Shown here: piece after piece, positions 33,495 through 42,350 of the stretch
Layout: each line of letters begins with the position of its first letter
How positions within the stretch are numbered: the stretch's first letter is position 1
Assembly: GCA_947632375.1 (NCBI GenBank)
Contig: CANRPF010000012.1
Span: 1 to 44,665, forward strand
DNA length: 44,665 nucleotides
Source of the DNA: an uncultured Bacilli bacterium
Lineage (GTDB): Bacteria > Bacillota_I > Bacilli_A > RF39 > UBA660
Reading direction: 5' to 3'
Program-made: the position numbers and the translations under genes
The notes under the pieces: model-generated
Told to the model about the DNA's origin: nothing
What the model saw: the letters and a program-made list of their open reading frames with translations, nothing else
Database searches by the model: none

Positions 33495-34304
33495 TTATAA
33501 AAAGTAAATTAATGTTAATATTCCTACTATTATTAAATATATAGAAAATTTCCAAAGCTTACCATTACGTACAATATTGCTAAGTACTTTGTAAGTAAAA
33601 TATGTAACTATTCCTGAAAATACCATACCAACTAAATAATAACCTAACATACTGCTATTTATACCAACTTCAATTATATCTTTTACACCTAAAAGCATAG
33701 TTGCTATACTTACAGGAAAATATAACATAAACGTATACTTTAAAGAAGCATCTTTTGATAAAGAACATAAAAGACATGCTGCTAATACTGTACCACTTCT
33801 TGAAATTCCAGGTACTAATGCTACAGCTTCTAATAAACCGATAATAATTGCATCCTTATATGTTATATCATAGTCTTCTTTTTTACCTTTTGAATTTTTA
33901 ACAAAAAGTAAAAGTAATGCTGTTAATATAAATGCAATTCCAACTAAATAAACTCTATCAAATAGAAAACTTTCTAAATAATCTTTTAATACTATTCCTA
34001 ATATACCTACAGGTATAGTACCTATTATAATCATTAAACAATATTTAAAATCATTATAACTTTTCTTAGTTCTTTTAAATATATATTCAAAAAAACCTTT
34101 AATTAATTTAAACACATCTTTTCTAAATATAATAAATATTGCTATAAACGATGCAAAGTTTACAAATATTTCAAAATTAAAATCATTAAATATATCTACA
34201 GAAAACAAATGTCTAAATATATAAATATGTCCACTACTAGATATTGGTAAAGGTTCTGTTATACCTTGTATAATACCTAATATAATATATTTTAATAACG
34301 TCAT
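33495..34304 (-). CDS. uppP: Undecaprenyl-diphosphatase UppP (BacA)
   Basis: Dephosphorylates undecaprenyl pyrophosphate to recycle the lipid carrier of wall synthesis; overexpression of the family gives bacitracin resistance. 269 residues, about eight TM helices. Both active-site motifs are present: GIIQGITEPLPISSSGH near the N-terminus and LVPGISRSGTV in the middle. AGGGTGA precedes the ATG. It follows the second pseudo-kinase gene by 23 bases, so it may be in one transcript with the adenylase and pseudo-kinase genes. Confidence 0.96.
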   Translation of the reverse strand: MTLLKYIILGIIQGITEPLPISSSGHIYIFRHLFSVDIFNDFNFEIFVNFASFIAIFIIFRKDVFKLIKGFFEYIFKRTKKSYNDFKYCLMIIIGTIPVGILGIVLKDYLESFLFDRVYLVGIAFILTALLLLFVKNSKGKKEDYDITYKDAIIIGLLEAVALVPGISRSGTVLAACLLCSLSKDASLKYTFMLYFPVSIATMLLGVKDIIEVGINSSMLGYYLVGMVFSGIVTYFTYKVLSNIVRNGKLWKFSIYLIIVGILTLIYFL

Positions 34305-34327
34305 TTATATCACCCTTACATTTTATT

Positions 34328-36130
34328 CTAATATATATTAATTATTATATTAATATCATCTTTTATATTTTCTTTTATAACATAATCTGTAAATCCATCT
34401 TCTATATAATGATCTACTATATTTTCTTTATTTTTATCTATTATTAATATCAATGGTATTTTATTATTTAACTTCTTTATTTCTTTCATTGTATTATATC
34501 CGTTTATTCCATTCATTTCATCTTCAATTATTATATAGTCATATATTTTCTTACTTTTTATTTTATCTATTCCATCTTGTCCATACAATATTATTGATGA
34601 TGATATATTTTCTTCTTGTAATTTCTTTTTAATTACATTATTTATTTCTTTATCTTGACTTATTATTAATACCCTTTTAGTTGGTATTTCACTTTCATAT
34701 TTATCTATTATAGATTCTTTACTAGCAGGATCATATATCTTTTGATCTATTGTTAGTATTATCTCTGTTCCTTTTCCTAGAGTTGATTTTATTAATAAAT
34801 TACCACCAGCAGCTTTTGCTATCTTCTGACATAATTTTATATTAAAATCACTTTTTTCTAAAGCTTCTACATCTTTTGAATCAAATTCACTCGTTGTACT
34901 TAATATCTCATTTATTTTATCTATTGATAATCCTGCTCCAGAATCTTTTATTGTGAAAATTAATCTACATACATCATATCTTTCTATCGTATCTATTTTA
35001 AATTCAATAAAACCTTCTTTTGTTTTTTTAACTGAATTTAATAATAAACTTAACAATACTTGTTTTAATTTAATATAATCTCCTTCTAAATATGGAATAT
35101 TGGCTTTTATTTGAGGTCTAAATTCTATATTATCTGGTATATCATTTTTTATTTTATTTATTATATCGTCATATACTGTTTTTAAATTATATTTATTTCT
35201 TATAAATTTAACTTTTTGCATATCTAAACTAGATACATCTAAAACATCATTTACAACAAAATCTAATTCACGAACAGAATTATTAATAAGTTTTAATTTA
35301 GATTTCATAGTATCTATATCATCAGTATCTTTTAAACTTTTACATAAATTATTTAAATTCATTAATGGACTTCTAACTTCTTGTGTCATTTCAAACAAAA
35401 AGTTAGATTTATCTACATATGTCTGTTCAACTAATTCTTTATTTTTATATATTTCACTTAACATTTTTATATCTGGATTTTCTATTGTATGATACATTAT
35501 AAATGCTATAAAAATTAAAGTAGGATTTATTAAATAATTTAATGAAGGATCCATTACTTGTAATGAAAAAATTGCTCCTCCTAAGAATATCAATAAATAT
35601 ATTGGTATGAATTTTTTATTTTTTAAATTTTTATAATTTATTACTAAACAAAATAATTGAATTAAAATTCCAATTCCACAAACTAAATATGTATACATTA
35701 TTGCATATCCAGTAGCTTCACTAGTTATATCATTCATTACTACTCTAACAGGTAAAATAATTATTAATATAATGCTTAAGTATTTGATAAACTTAAATAT
35801 TGAAATATATTTATTTATCTTATTTTTATTTTTTAATGCAACATAAACCGTATAAAAAGTAAAATAGTAAACCCAAAAGAATAAACTTAATAAATAACAT
35901 TTATTTGATATAGATATGATTAATTCATTAGCATATATTATATTGCTAACCAATAATCCTAATATTAATCCTGTTAATGATACAAATAAATTTGCAATTA
36001 GAAATTTAGAATAAGTAACGCCTTCTATTTGTTTAAGATGTTTTTTTTCAAAAAATATTATACATGTAGATACGATTAGAAGAAAAGCATATAAATTTAT
36101 TAGCAAAAATCCTTGGACATTTTGCATCAT
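34328..36130 (-). CDS. 7TM hybrid-kinase-like protein with no phosphoacceptor His (copy 2)
   Basis: 600 residues from ATG 36130 (AGAGG 5 bases upstream; a GTG at 36136 is too close). Seven TM helices (about 6-218), then ENPDIKM, a HisKA-like helical pair, an HATPase domain (about 345-460) and a receiver-like domain (about 480-600). The H-box reads FEMTQEVRSPL: Gln250 replaces the phosphorylated His while Glu and Pro-Leu remain. The ATP-binding N-box (LNSVKKT), G1 (DSGAG) and G2 (GKGTE) are present. The receiver has lost its acidic pocket (IISQDKE), and Glu536 replaces the phosphoacceptor Asp (IIIEDEMNG). A signalling phosphotransfer is thus improbable. Paired with the preceding ANL gene and paralogous to 38180-40000. 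Confidence 0.88.
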   Translation of the reverse strand: MMQNVQGFLLINLYAFLLIVSTCIIFFEKKHLKQIEGVTYSKFLIANLFVSLTGLILGLLVSNIIYANELIISISNKCYLLSLFFWVYYFTFYTVYVALKNKNKINKYISIFKFIKYLSIILIIILPVRVVMNDITSEATGYAIMYTYLVCGIGILIQLFCLVINYKNLKNKKFIPIYLLIFLGGAIFSLQVMDPSLNYLINPTLIFIAFIMYHTIENPDIKMLSEIYKNKELVEQTYVDKSNFLFEMTQEVRSPLMNLNNLCKSLKDTDDIDTMKSKLKLINNSVRELDFVVNDVLDVSSLDMQKVKFIRNKYNLKTVYDDIINKIKNDIPDNIEFRPQIKANIPYLEGDYIKLKQVLLSLLLNSVKKTKEGFIEFKIDTIERYDVCRLIFTIKDSGAGLSIDKINEILSTTSEFDSKDVEALEKSDFNIKLCQKIAKAAGGNLLIKSTLGKGTEIILTIDQKIYDPASKESIIDKYESEIPTKRVLIISQDKEINNVIKKKLQEENISSSIILYGQDGIDKIKSKKIYDYIIIEDEMNGINGYNTMKEIKKLNNKIPLILIIDKNKENIVDHYIEDGFTDYVIKENIKDDINIIINIY

Positions 36131-36140
36131 TACCACCTCT

Positions 36141-38144
36141 TTAATCTTTTTTCAATTTTAAACTCTTATTTTTATCTTTTGCATATGATATTTCAATTGA
36201 TCCTACACTTAAATTAGTTTCATCAACTAAAACATTTATTTCTGTATTGTCTAATGGTTCATTTTTTAATTTATTAAAATCCACTTTACTATTTTTAGTT
36301 AATGGCATATTTTCTCTAATTTTAAATTTAGATGGTATCTGTCTAGACGACATAGTTGGATTTTTAATTATATAATCATATACTATTTCATTAACTATAT
36401 TAATATAATCTATATTTTCTTCATTTTCTTTATTTAATGTAATATGGCATATAGGCATTATCCCTCTATAATTTTCATCGTAATATTCAACTACTCGTGC
36501 TTGTTTTACTAGTGGATGACTTTCTATTACTGATTCAATTTCATATGGTTTTATTTTATAACCATCGAAACGAGCAAAAGAACGATCTTTTCTTCCTAAA
36601 TGATAAAATATTCCATCCCTATCCATGGCCATTAAATCTCTTGTTCTAATATATGATTCACCATCTAATTCATAATGAGGTACAATAATATTATCATGTA
36701 AAACTCCAGGAGTTACAGAATTTCCAGATACTATAATTTCTCCTTCTAATTTGTCTTTTCCTTCTTCAAATTTTAATGGAACTAATTTATCATCAATATT
36801 AGGGTCAACAATACCTAATGTTAAACCAGGAATTGGTATTCCAATAGAACCATATTTATTATATTCATTTTTAGCATGAGTTCCACATCCTAAAAATTCA
36901 CTCATTCCATAACCTTTTCTAACTATTGCACTACTACCATGATCTTTTAACCATTTATTTAGATTCTCTTCATCTTTTTCTGACATAGAATCTCCACCAT
37001 AAGTCATCTTTTTAATACAAGATAAATCTAAATTTTGTAAATATTTATAATTTGGTAATTGAGCAAGCCAAGCAGGGGTTGCAATTATAATATTTGGTCT
37101 ATATTTTTTAATCAAATATCCAAATTCACTAATATCAAATTCTGGTACATCTATACTTACAGCACCACTAGATAAAGTCAATAAATAATTATCAAATGCT
37201 CCAAATGGTGCAAATAAAGGTAATATTCTTAAAACTCTATCTCCTGTATCAAAATTAACTCCAGCCATTTCCATTTGATTTAATTTAGATATTATATTTT
37301 TATTAGTTGCCGTAATAGGCTTTGGTCTTGCACCACTAGTACCAGATGTATGTCCTATATAATTTATTTCATCTTCTGTAGCAATAATTCTATATAAATT
37401 TTCATATTTCGCATTATTTTTTAAATCAGTATATTTATAAACTGGTATTAATGTATTTTTAGTTGCATTATTATAGGATTCTTCCATTTTTTTCATATTA
37501 TTAAGTTTATCTTGTAATGCTTTATACCATGATAATTTTTTTACATTAGTATTTACGTTTCTTATATTTTTTAAAGAATTATAATTAATTACATCTTTCA
37601 TATAATCAATTTTACCCTTTAAATTCATTGAATCACTTGCACTTATAGTAATAATACCTTTTATACCTAATTCTTTTAATTCTTGTTCTATAGGTTTTAT
37701 CATTCCTATATAACACATATCTAAAGCAACAATATAATTAGGTTTTTCAAATTTAATTATCTCTAATAATTTATTAGCATTGGCTTGCATATTAGTAGAA
37801 TCTGGTCTAGGATCTATAAAGTCACTTATTGCGCCTATTTGAGTTGCTCCAAACCAAATTTCACCACTTTCTTTTAAATTAGGTACTAAATTCAAAATTA
37901 AATCATTTCTTTTTATCCCAATACTTGATAATGCTTTTGCATTTGTATTATCAAAAAGCATTTCATCATAAGTAAATTCTTTACCATAATATGTTTCAGC
38001 GATTAAAGATCTTCTAAATTTATTTTTATCTTTTAAATACTCAACCATATGAAAATAATTGTCATCATCAAACTTTAAATCCTTATAATACTTCATCCAA
38101 GGTTTATCAATATGTGGATATCCTGTTAAATTCTCTTTTTCCAT
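36141..38144 (-). CDS. ANL-superfamily adenylating enzyme (acyl-CoA synthetase-like, copy 2)
   Basis: 667 residues from ATG 38144, chosen because GGAG lies 6 bases upstream; ATG 38156 is alternative. Activates a carboxylate as its adenylate. Motifs: A3 HTSGTSGARPKP (near 266, PKP replacing PKG), GYGMSEF (A5), RDLMAMDRDG (A7 with TGD changed to TRD), LGRKDRSFARFDGYKI (A8) and the catalytic Lys of A10 in LTKNSKVDF (near 620). The N-terminus TGYPHIDKPWMKYY is shared with the other copy. No carrier-protein, thioesterase or oxidoreductase domain is attached. Substrate unknown; a fatty acid is the default guess. The next gene begins 10 bases later. Confidence 0.88.
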   Translation of the reverse strand: MEKENLTGYPHIDKPWMKYYKDLKFDDDNYFHMVEYLKDKNKFRRSLIAETYYGKEFTYDEMLFDNTNAKALSSIGIKRNDLILNLVPNLKESGEIWFGATQIGAISDFIDPRPDSTNMQANANKLLEIIKFEKPNYIVALDMCYIGMIKPIEQELKELGIKGIITISASDSMNLKGKIDYMKDVINYNSLKNIRNVNTNVKKLSWYKALQDKLNNMKKMEESYNNATKNTLIPVYKYTDLKNNAKYENLYRIIATEDEINYIGHTSGTSGARPKPITATNKNIISKLNQMEMAGVNFDTGDRVLRILPLFAPFGAFDNYLLTLSSGAVSIDVPEFDISEFGYLIKKYRPNIIIATPAWLAQLPNYKYLQNLDLSCIKKMTYGGDSMSEKDEENLNKWLKDHGSSAIVRKGYGMSEFLGCGTHAKNEYNKYGSIGIPIPGLTLGIVDPNIDDKLVPLKFEEGKDKLEGEIIVSGNSVTPGVLHDNIIVPHYELDGESYIRTRDLMAMDRDGIFYHLGRKDRSFARFDGYKIKPYEIESVIESHPLVKQARVVEYYDENYRGIMPICHITLNKENEENIDYINIVNEIVYDYIIKNPTMSSRQIPSKFKIRENMPLTKNSKVDFNKLKNEPLDNTEINVLVDETNLSVGSIEISYAKDKNKSLKLKKD

Positions 38145-38179
38145 TTTTTTCTCCATTCTATTTATAACCCCAGTTTATT

Positions 38180-40000
38180 CTAATAACTACTCACAATTCT
38201 ATCTATTTCATCACTTAAATTGCTTACTAATATAATATCACTAAATCCATCTTCTAAGTAATTTTGTTTTATTTTTTCTTTATTTTTATCTAATGCAATA
38301 ATAACAGGTATATCAAAATTATCAATTTCTTTTAACTTAGTTAAAATAGTATAACCATTCATACCATTCATCTCATCATCTACTATAATATACTCATACT
38401 CTTTACCACGCTTAATTTTATCAATAGCATCTTGTCCATATAACATAAATGAATAGCTCATATTTTCTTTATTAAATTTCTTCTTTAAAGTTTCAACAAA
38501 AACTTTGTCTTGACTAACAACTAATACCTTTTTAGGTCTTGCAATAAAATTAGCATACTTATCCAATACACTTTCATTATCCATTGGATTATATATTCTT
38601 TGATCAACTGTAAGAATAGTTTCAGTACCATTACCAGGATTACTCTTAATCATTAAATGTCCACCTAATAATTTTATAACTTTTTGACATAACTCAATAT
38701 CCATCTCTAACTTATCCATATTAGAAATATCTTCTTGATTTAACGCTCCTGTTGCACTTAATATTTCATTTATAGTATCTATAGACATACCTTTACCAGA
38801 ATCTTGAATAATAATTATTAATCTACAAATATCATATTTTTCTATAGTATTTATTTTAAATTCAATAAAACCACTATCTGTTTTCTTTATTGAATTCATA
38901 ATTATAGATAAAATAACTTGTTTTAATTTTAAAGAATCTCCATAAAGATAAGTAACAGTATTAACTATCTCACTTCTAAAATCTATATTATCGGGTATTA
39001 AAGCATTAACTTTAGATACAATTTCTTTAAATAAATTTTGTAAATTATATCTATTAGTAATCTTCTTTAACTTTTGAATATCTAAAGAAGAAACATTTAA
39101 TATATCATTAACAGTAAAATCTAATTGTTTTATATTGCTGTTAATTAATTTTAAACCATCATGTATTTTATTAATATCATTTTCATTATTTAAAGAATCA
39201 CATATATTAACAATATTAAATAAAGGATTTCTAACTTCTTGAGTCATCTCAAACAAAAAGTTAGATTTATCTTCATAAGTCTGTTCAACTAATTCTTTAT
39301 TTCTATATAACTCATTAATTATTTTTAAATCTGGATTCTCAATAGTAAAATACATTATTATAGTTACAAAAGAAAATACAGAATTAATAATAGTTATACC
39401 AGGTTCTATCTGTCTTATAATAAAGACAAATACCATTAAAATTAATAATATAAATAAAGGAAAATACTTCTTATTCTTAACATGATTAATGTTAGCAAAT
39501 AAACTAATAATATCAATTAAAATACATACTCCACCAATTAATAAAGGAACATTTGTTGCAGGACCATAAGAATAAATATAATCCCCATAACTATAATATA
39601 TTGGTAAAATAAAAACTATTAAAGAAATAAAAACAAATAATATAAATATAAACAAAGAAATATATTTTTTCCTAGGAACAATGTATTTTTTAAAAAAAGT
39701 TCTACCATCAAAAGAAATATAAAAAATATATTGAGTAAATAAAAATTCCCAAGCTAATAAATATATTATAAAGCCCTTATTTACAAATTCATTAAGAAAA
39801 CTATAAAGAGGACCTACATCTTTAAACGTAATAAAGAAAAAACATAAAAGTTCAGTAATAAGACCTATAATAGATGCAACTAATAATTTAACATACAGTC
39901 TATTTTCTGCGCTTTTAATTTTACTTTTAGAAAAATATACAATTGCAACTAAAATAGTAAATATTAAAACACTAATTATTACAGATAAACTGATACTCAT
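38180..40000 (-). CDS. 7TM hybrid-kinase-like protein with no phosphoacceptor His (copy 1)
   Basis: 606 residues from ATG 40000; a GTG at 40009 would abut the AAAGGG site. Same architecture as 34328-36130: seven TM helices (about 2-225), ENPDLKI, HisKA-like helices, HATPase domain and receiver-like domain. The H-box reads FEMTQEVRNPL with Gln254 for His. ATP-binding boxes are present (MNSIKKT, DSGKGM, GNGTE). The receiver keeps an Asp at the phosphoacceptor position (D541 in IIVDDEMNG) but the acidic pocket reads VVSQDKV and is lost. Own extended -10 promoter at 40036. Paired with the upstream ANL gene; sequence similarity with copy 2 extends over the whole length. Confidence 0.88.
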   Translation of the reverse strand: MSISLSVIISVLIFTILVAIVYFSKSKIKSAENRLYVKLLVASIIGLITELLCFFFITFKDVGPLYSFLNEFVNKGFIIYLLAWEFLFTQYIFYISFDGRTFFKKYIVPRKKYISLFIFILFVFISLIVFILPIYYSYGDYIYSYGPATNVPLLIGGVCILIDIISLFANINHVKNKKYFPLFILLILMVFVFIIRQIEPGITIINSVFSFVTIIMYFTIENPDLKIINELYRNKELVEQTYEDKSNFLFEMTQEVRNPLFNIVNICDSLNNENDINKIHDGLKLINSNIKQLDFTVNDILNVSSLDIQKLKKITNRYNLQNLFKEIVSKVNALIPDNIDFRSEIVNTVTYLYGDSLKLKQVILSIIMNSIKKTDSGFIEFKINTIEKYDICRLIIIIQDSGKGMSIDTINEILSATGALNQEDISNMDKLEMDIELCQKVIKLLGGHLMIKSNPGNGTETILTVDQRIYNPMDNESVLDKYANFIARPKKVLVVSQDKVFVETLKKKFNKENMSYSFMLYGQDAIDKIKRGKEYEYIIVDDEMNGMNGYTILTKLKEIDNFDIPVIIALDKNKEKIKQNYLEDGFSDIILVSNLSDEIDRIVSSY

Positions 40001-40035
40001 AAATATCACACCCTTTAGATACTACTATGCGATTA

Positions 40036-40044
40036 TTATATCAT
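40036..40044 (-). promoter_or_regulatory. Extended -10 promoter before pseudo-kinase copy 1
   Basis: Minus strand TGATATAAT, the same 9-base element seen before prs and before the first ANL gene. It would start transcription near 40029, about 30 bases before the ATG. It sits inside the loop of a short CTATG/CATAG inverted repeat. Confidence 0.5.
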
Positions 40045-40070
40045 AGCAACAAAAAGAAAGAAAGGTGCTT

Positions 40071-42002
40071 TTAACTTAAGCTTAGCTTTCTTGTTCTTTC
40101 ATCAATAATAGCATTATCTCTTTTTTGAAGTTCAACAAAATCAATCTTACCAATACTTGTAAGTGGGAAAGATTCCTCAAATTGTAATTCAGTTGGTTGA
40201 GAATACTCTGCTAACTTATCAAGACAAATATTAGTAATTTCTTTTTCTATAGTGCTATAGTCATTATAACCTTCTTTTAAAATTATATGAGCTTTAGGAA
40301 GATTACCTTGAGAATGATTTACATCTTTTACTCCTACAACAATGCAGTTGCTAACAGCAGGATGTTGCATTATAGCCTCTTCTATCATATTAGGGAATAT
40401 TTTAAATCCATCATGTCTTATAATCATTCTCTTAATTCTATCAACAATATATAAGAAACCATTTTCATCCATGTAACCTAAATCACCTGAATGAACCCAT
40501 ACCTTGCCATCACTATGAGTTTTCAAAATCTTATCAGTTTCTTCTTGATTATTATAATATCCAACCATAGTATTTGGTCCTGTAATACAAACCTCACCTA
40601 ATTCATTATATTTAAGTTCTTTTTCTGTACCAGGTTCAAATATTGATATAGTAGTTTTTGGAAAAGGTATTCCAACACTACCAATAGCATTAGTTAAATT
40701 TGAAGTACAAGCCGCAACAGCAGCATTAACTTCAGTCATACCATATCCTTTAACAATCTTATAAGGACAATTATGTTTCTCTAAAAATTCATTAGTTTGC
40801 TTTTCAAGATTTTCATCCATCTTGTCTCCGCCAACTGTAGGAGCAATTATATAATCCAAATTTTCTTTAGCCATTTTTTCACTTTTAATAATACTTCCAT
40901 AATGACTAGGTACACCAACCATATGATTTGGTTTATATTCTAATAATAATTCATCAAACTTTTTAGGATCAAATTGAGGAATTAATATAACTTCCATTCC
41001 ACAAGTTAATGGTAAATGCAATCCATTACCAATTCCATATGCTATAAATGGAGGCATTATATTAAGCCAAGAATGACTACTTTGAAAATCATATCCAGCT
41101 ATTTCACATTGGAAAGATGCAGCATTTAAATTATCATTTGATAATACAACACCTTTAGGTCTCCCTGTTGTTCCACCTGTATGAACAATAACAACAGGTC
41201 TATCTTTTTCATACTCCTCTTCAGTAGGCATATAATAATTTTTACCCAATTTTATAAACTCTTTCCAAGTTAAACAATTACCACTTTTTGCAAACTTACT
41301 TTCACCATCTTTTAATTCTTTAAAATAACTTCTTGCAACAGTTAAAAAACTTACTTTATTTATTGAATCCTTATTCTTATCATTATATAAACCCTTTATA
41401 TCTTTAAAAGCTTTAGTTAACATATTTTTTAAAGATAAAGAATCTGTAGGTGAAATAACAACAATATCTTCTACATCAGTAGTCTTTTTAATATCTTTTA
41501 CCTTATCAGCGGCAACATCAATAATCATTAATAGCTTACTTCCAGCCTCTTTAGTATAATCCTCTATTCCCTCAACACTAGTTCTAGGATCAACCATATT
41601 CGCTATTGCACCAATTTTACTCAAAGCATAAAACACATATATAGTTTCAGGTATAGTAGGCATAATAACAGTAACAATATCTCCCTTATTAATACCATAT
41701 TGTTTTAAAGCTTGTGCAGTATCATCTATTTTATCAATAAGCTCTCTATAAGTTACCTTAGTTCCAAAATAATTTAAAGCAGTCTTCTCAATATTTCTAC
41801 CACTACGTGATTTAATAAAACTATAAATAGACTTATAAGGTAAACTTGCCATAATAGCATCATCTGTATAATATTTTAACCAAGGCTTATCCTTACTAGG
41901 ATACCCTGTTTTTTCACTTTTTACTTCCCCCATATTAACTCTTTTTAAATATAAATCAACAATTTCATCAGGCATATTAGCAATATTTTTATCTTTTTCC
42001 AT
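40071..42002 (-). CDS. ANL-superfamily adenylating enzyme (acyl-CoA synthetase-like, copy 1)
   Basis: 643 residues from ATG 42002, which has AGGAGA 5 bases upstream. The frame stays open to 42113 and would add a hydrophobic segment, but this overlaps a terminator-like hairpin and is unlikely to be translated. ANL motifs: A3 HTGGTTGRPKG (near 276), GYGMTEV (A5), SGDLGYMDENG (A7), VDRIKRMIIRHDGFKI (A8) and the A10 catalytic Lys in LTSIGKIDF (near 621). The core is canonical, so an acyl-CoA synthetase or acyl-adenylate ligase activity is likely; the acyl substrate is unknown. Shares the N-terminal TGYPxxDKPWxKYY block with copy 2. Confidence 0.9.
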   Translation of the reverse strand: MEKDKNIANMPDEIVDLYLKRVNMGEVKSEKTGYPSKDKPWLKYYTDDAIMASLPYKSIYSFIKSRSGRNIEKTALNYFGTKVTYRELIDKIDDTAQALKQYGINKGDIVTVIMPTIPETIYVFYALSKIGAIANMVDPRTSVEGIEDYTKEAGSKLLMIIDVAADKVKDIKKTTDVEDIVVISPTDSLSLKNMLTKAFKDIKGLYNDKNKDSINKVSFLTVARSYFKELKDGESKFAKSGNCLTWKEFIKLGKNYYMPTEEEYEKDRPVVIVHTGGTTGRPKGVVLSNDNLNAASFQCEIAGYDFQSSHSWLNIMPPFIAYGIGNGLHLPLTCGMEVILIPQFDPKKFDELLLEYKPNHMVGVPSHYGSIIKSEKMAKENLDYIIAPTVGGDKMDENLEKQTNEFLEKHNCPYKIVKGYGMTEVNAAVAACTSNLTNAIGSVGIPFPKTTISIFEPGTEKELKYNELGEVCITGPNTMVGYYNNQEETDKILKTHSDGKVWVHSGDLGYMDENGFLYIVDRIKRMIIRHDGFKIFPNMIEEAIMQHPAVSNCIVVGVKDVNHSQGNLPKAHIILKEGYNDYSTIEKEITNICLDKLAEYSQPTELQFEESFPLTSIGKIDFVELQKRDNAIIDERTRKLSLS

Positions 42003-42065
42003 TAAATTCTCCTCTTCTTCAAAAAACCCCAAAGATATTCCACTAATAAAATAATACCACAAAAT

Positions 42066-42093
42066 AAAAAAAAGACAAACAATTAAGTTTATC
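42066..42093 (-). terminator. Possible leader terminator upstream of the first ANL gene
   Basis: Minus strand 7-bp stem (42093-42087 GATAAAC with 42080-42074 GTTTGTC, one U-G pair), 6-base loop, followed by eight T (42073-42066). It lies 64 bases upstream of the ANL start, so it would control that gene. The same bases also give a promoter-like TTGTCT-16-TATTAT (42078 to 42051), so this could instead be a second promoter. Confidence 0.5.
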
Positions 42094-42109
42094 TTAAATT
42101 TCATAATAA

Positions 42110-42216
42110 GCACAAGAAGAGAAATATAGTTATTATCTGCTTTTTGAAAAAGTAATTGTCGACACTTATTAAAAGAAGATAAGTTATATAATTTTTTAAA
42201 AGTTTCTCTCTAGTGC
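42110..42216 (-). ncRNA. Candidate structured 5' leader of the ANL/pseudo-kinase operon
   Basis: Starting at the predicted transcription start, minus strand 42216-42203 (GCAC, then GAGAGAAA) can pair with 42124-42110 (TTTCTCTT, then GTGC), about 12 bp with an internal loop. It encloses two further hairpins: ACTTAT/ATAAGT (about 42183 to 42163) and CTTTTT/AAAAAG (about 42152 to 42140). The loop region TTATCTT of the first is complementary to AAGATAA of the terminator proximal arm, which gives an antiterminator. It matches no riboswitch class I know. A+T-rich DNA forms chance stems easily, so this is tentative. The rest of 42252-42300 shows nothing clear. Confidence 0.35.
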
Positions 42217-42222
42217 AAATAT

Positions 42223-42251
42223 ATTATATCAAAAAAAATGTATTAAGTAAA
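42223..42251 (-). promoter_or_regulatory. Upstream promoter of the first ANL gene
   Basis: Minus strand -35 TTTACT (42251-42246), 17-base spacer, extended -10 TGATATAAT (42231-42223). The start would be near 42216, giving a leader of about 214 bases. Confidence 0.55.
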
Positions 42252-42303
42252 TCAATTTCTTATACTTTACACTAAAATAAATTTATTTAACTTTATAGAA
42301 AAC

Positions 42304-42331
42304 TTGAGAAATCAAAGAAAAGTGTTATAAT
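42304..42331 (+). promoter_or_regulatory. Promoter of the Lys/Glu-rich protein gene
   Basis: -35 TTGAGA (42304-42309), 16-base spacer, -10 TATAAT (42326-42331). The start near 42338 falls just before the AGGTGA site (42339-42344). Confidence 0.75.
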
Positions 42332-42350
42332 ATGTGACAGGTGAAGTATC

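Noticed and set aside
42003-42113. In-frame N-terminal extension of the first ANL enzyme with a hydrophobic segment
   Set aside because: It would span a terminator-like hairpin and T-run. A strong AGGAGA site at the proper distance marks ATG 42002, and the other ANL copy has no such segment.
42110-42216. T-box or known riboswitch
   Set aside because: No T-box AGGGUGGNACCGCG sequence and no conserved core of the riboswitch families I can recall; kept only as an unassigned candidate.
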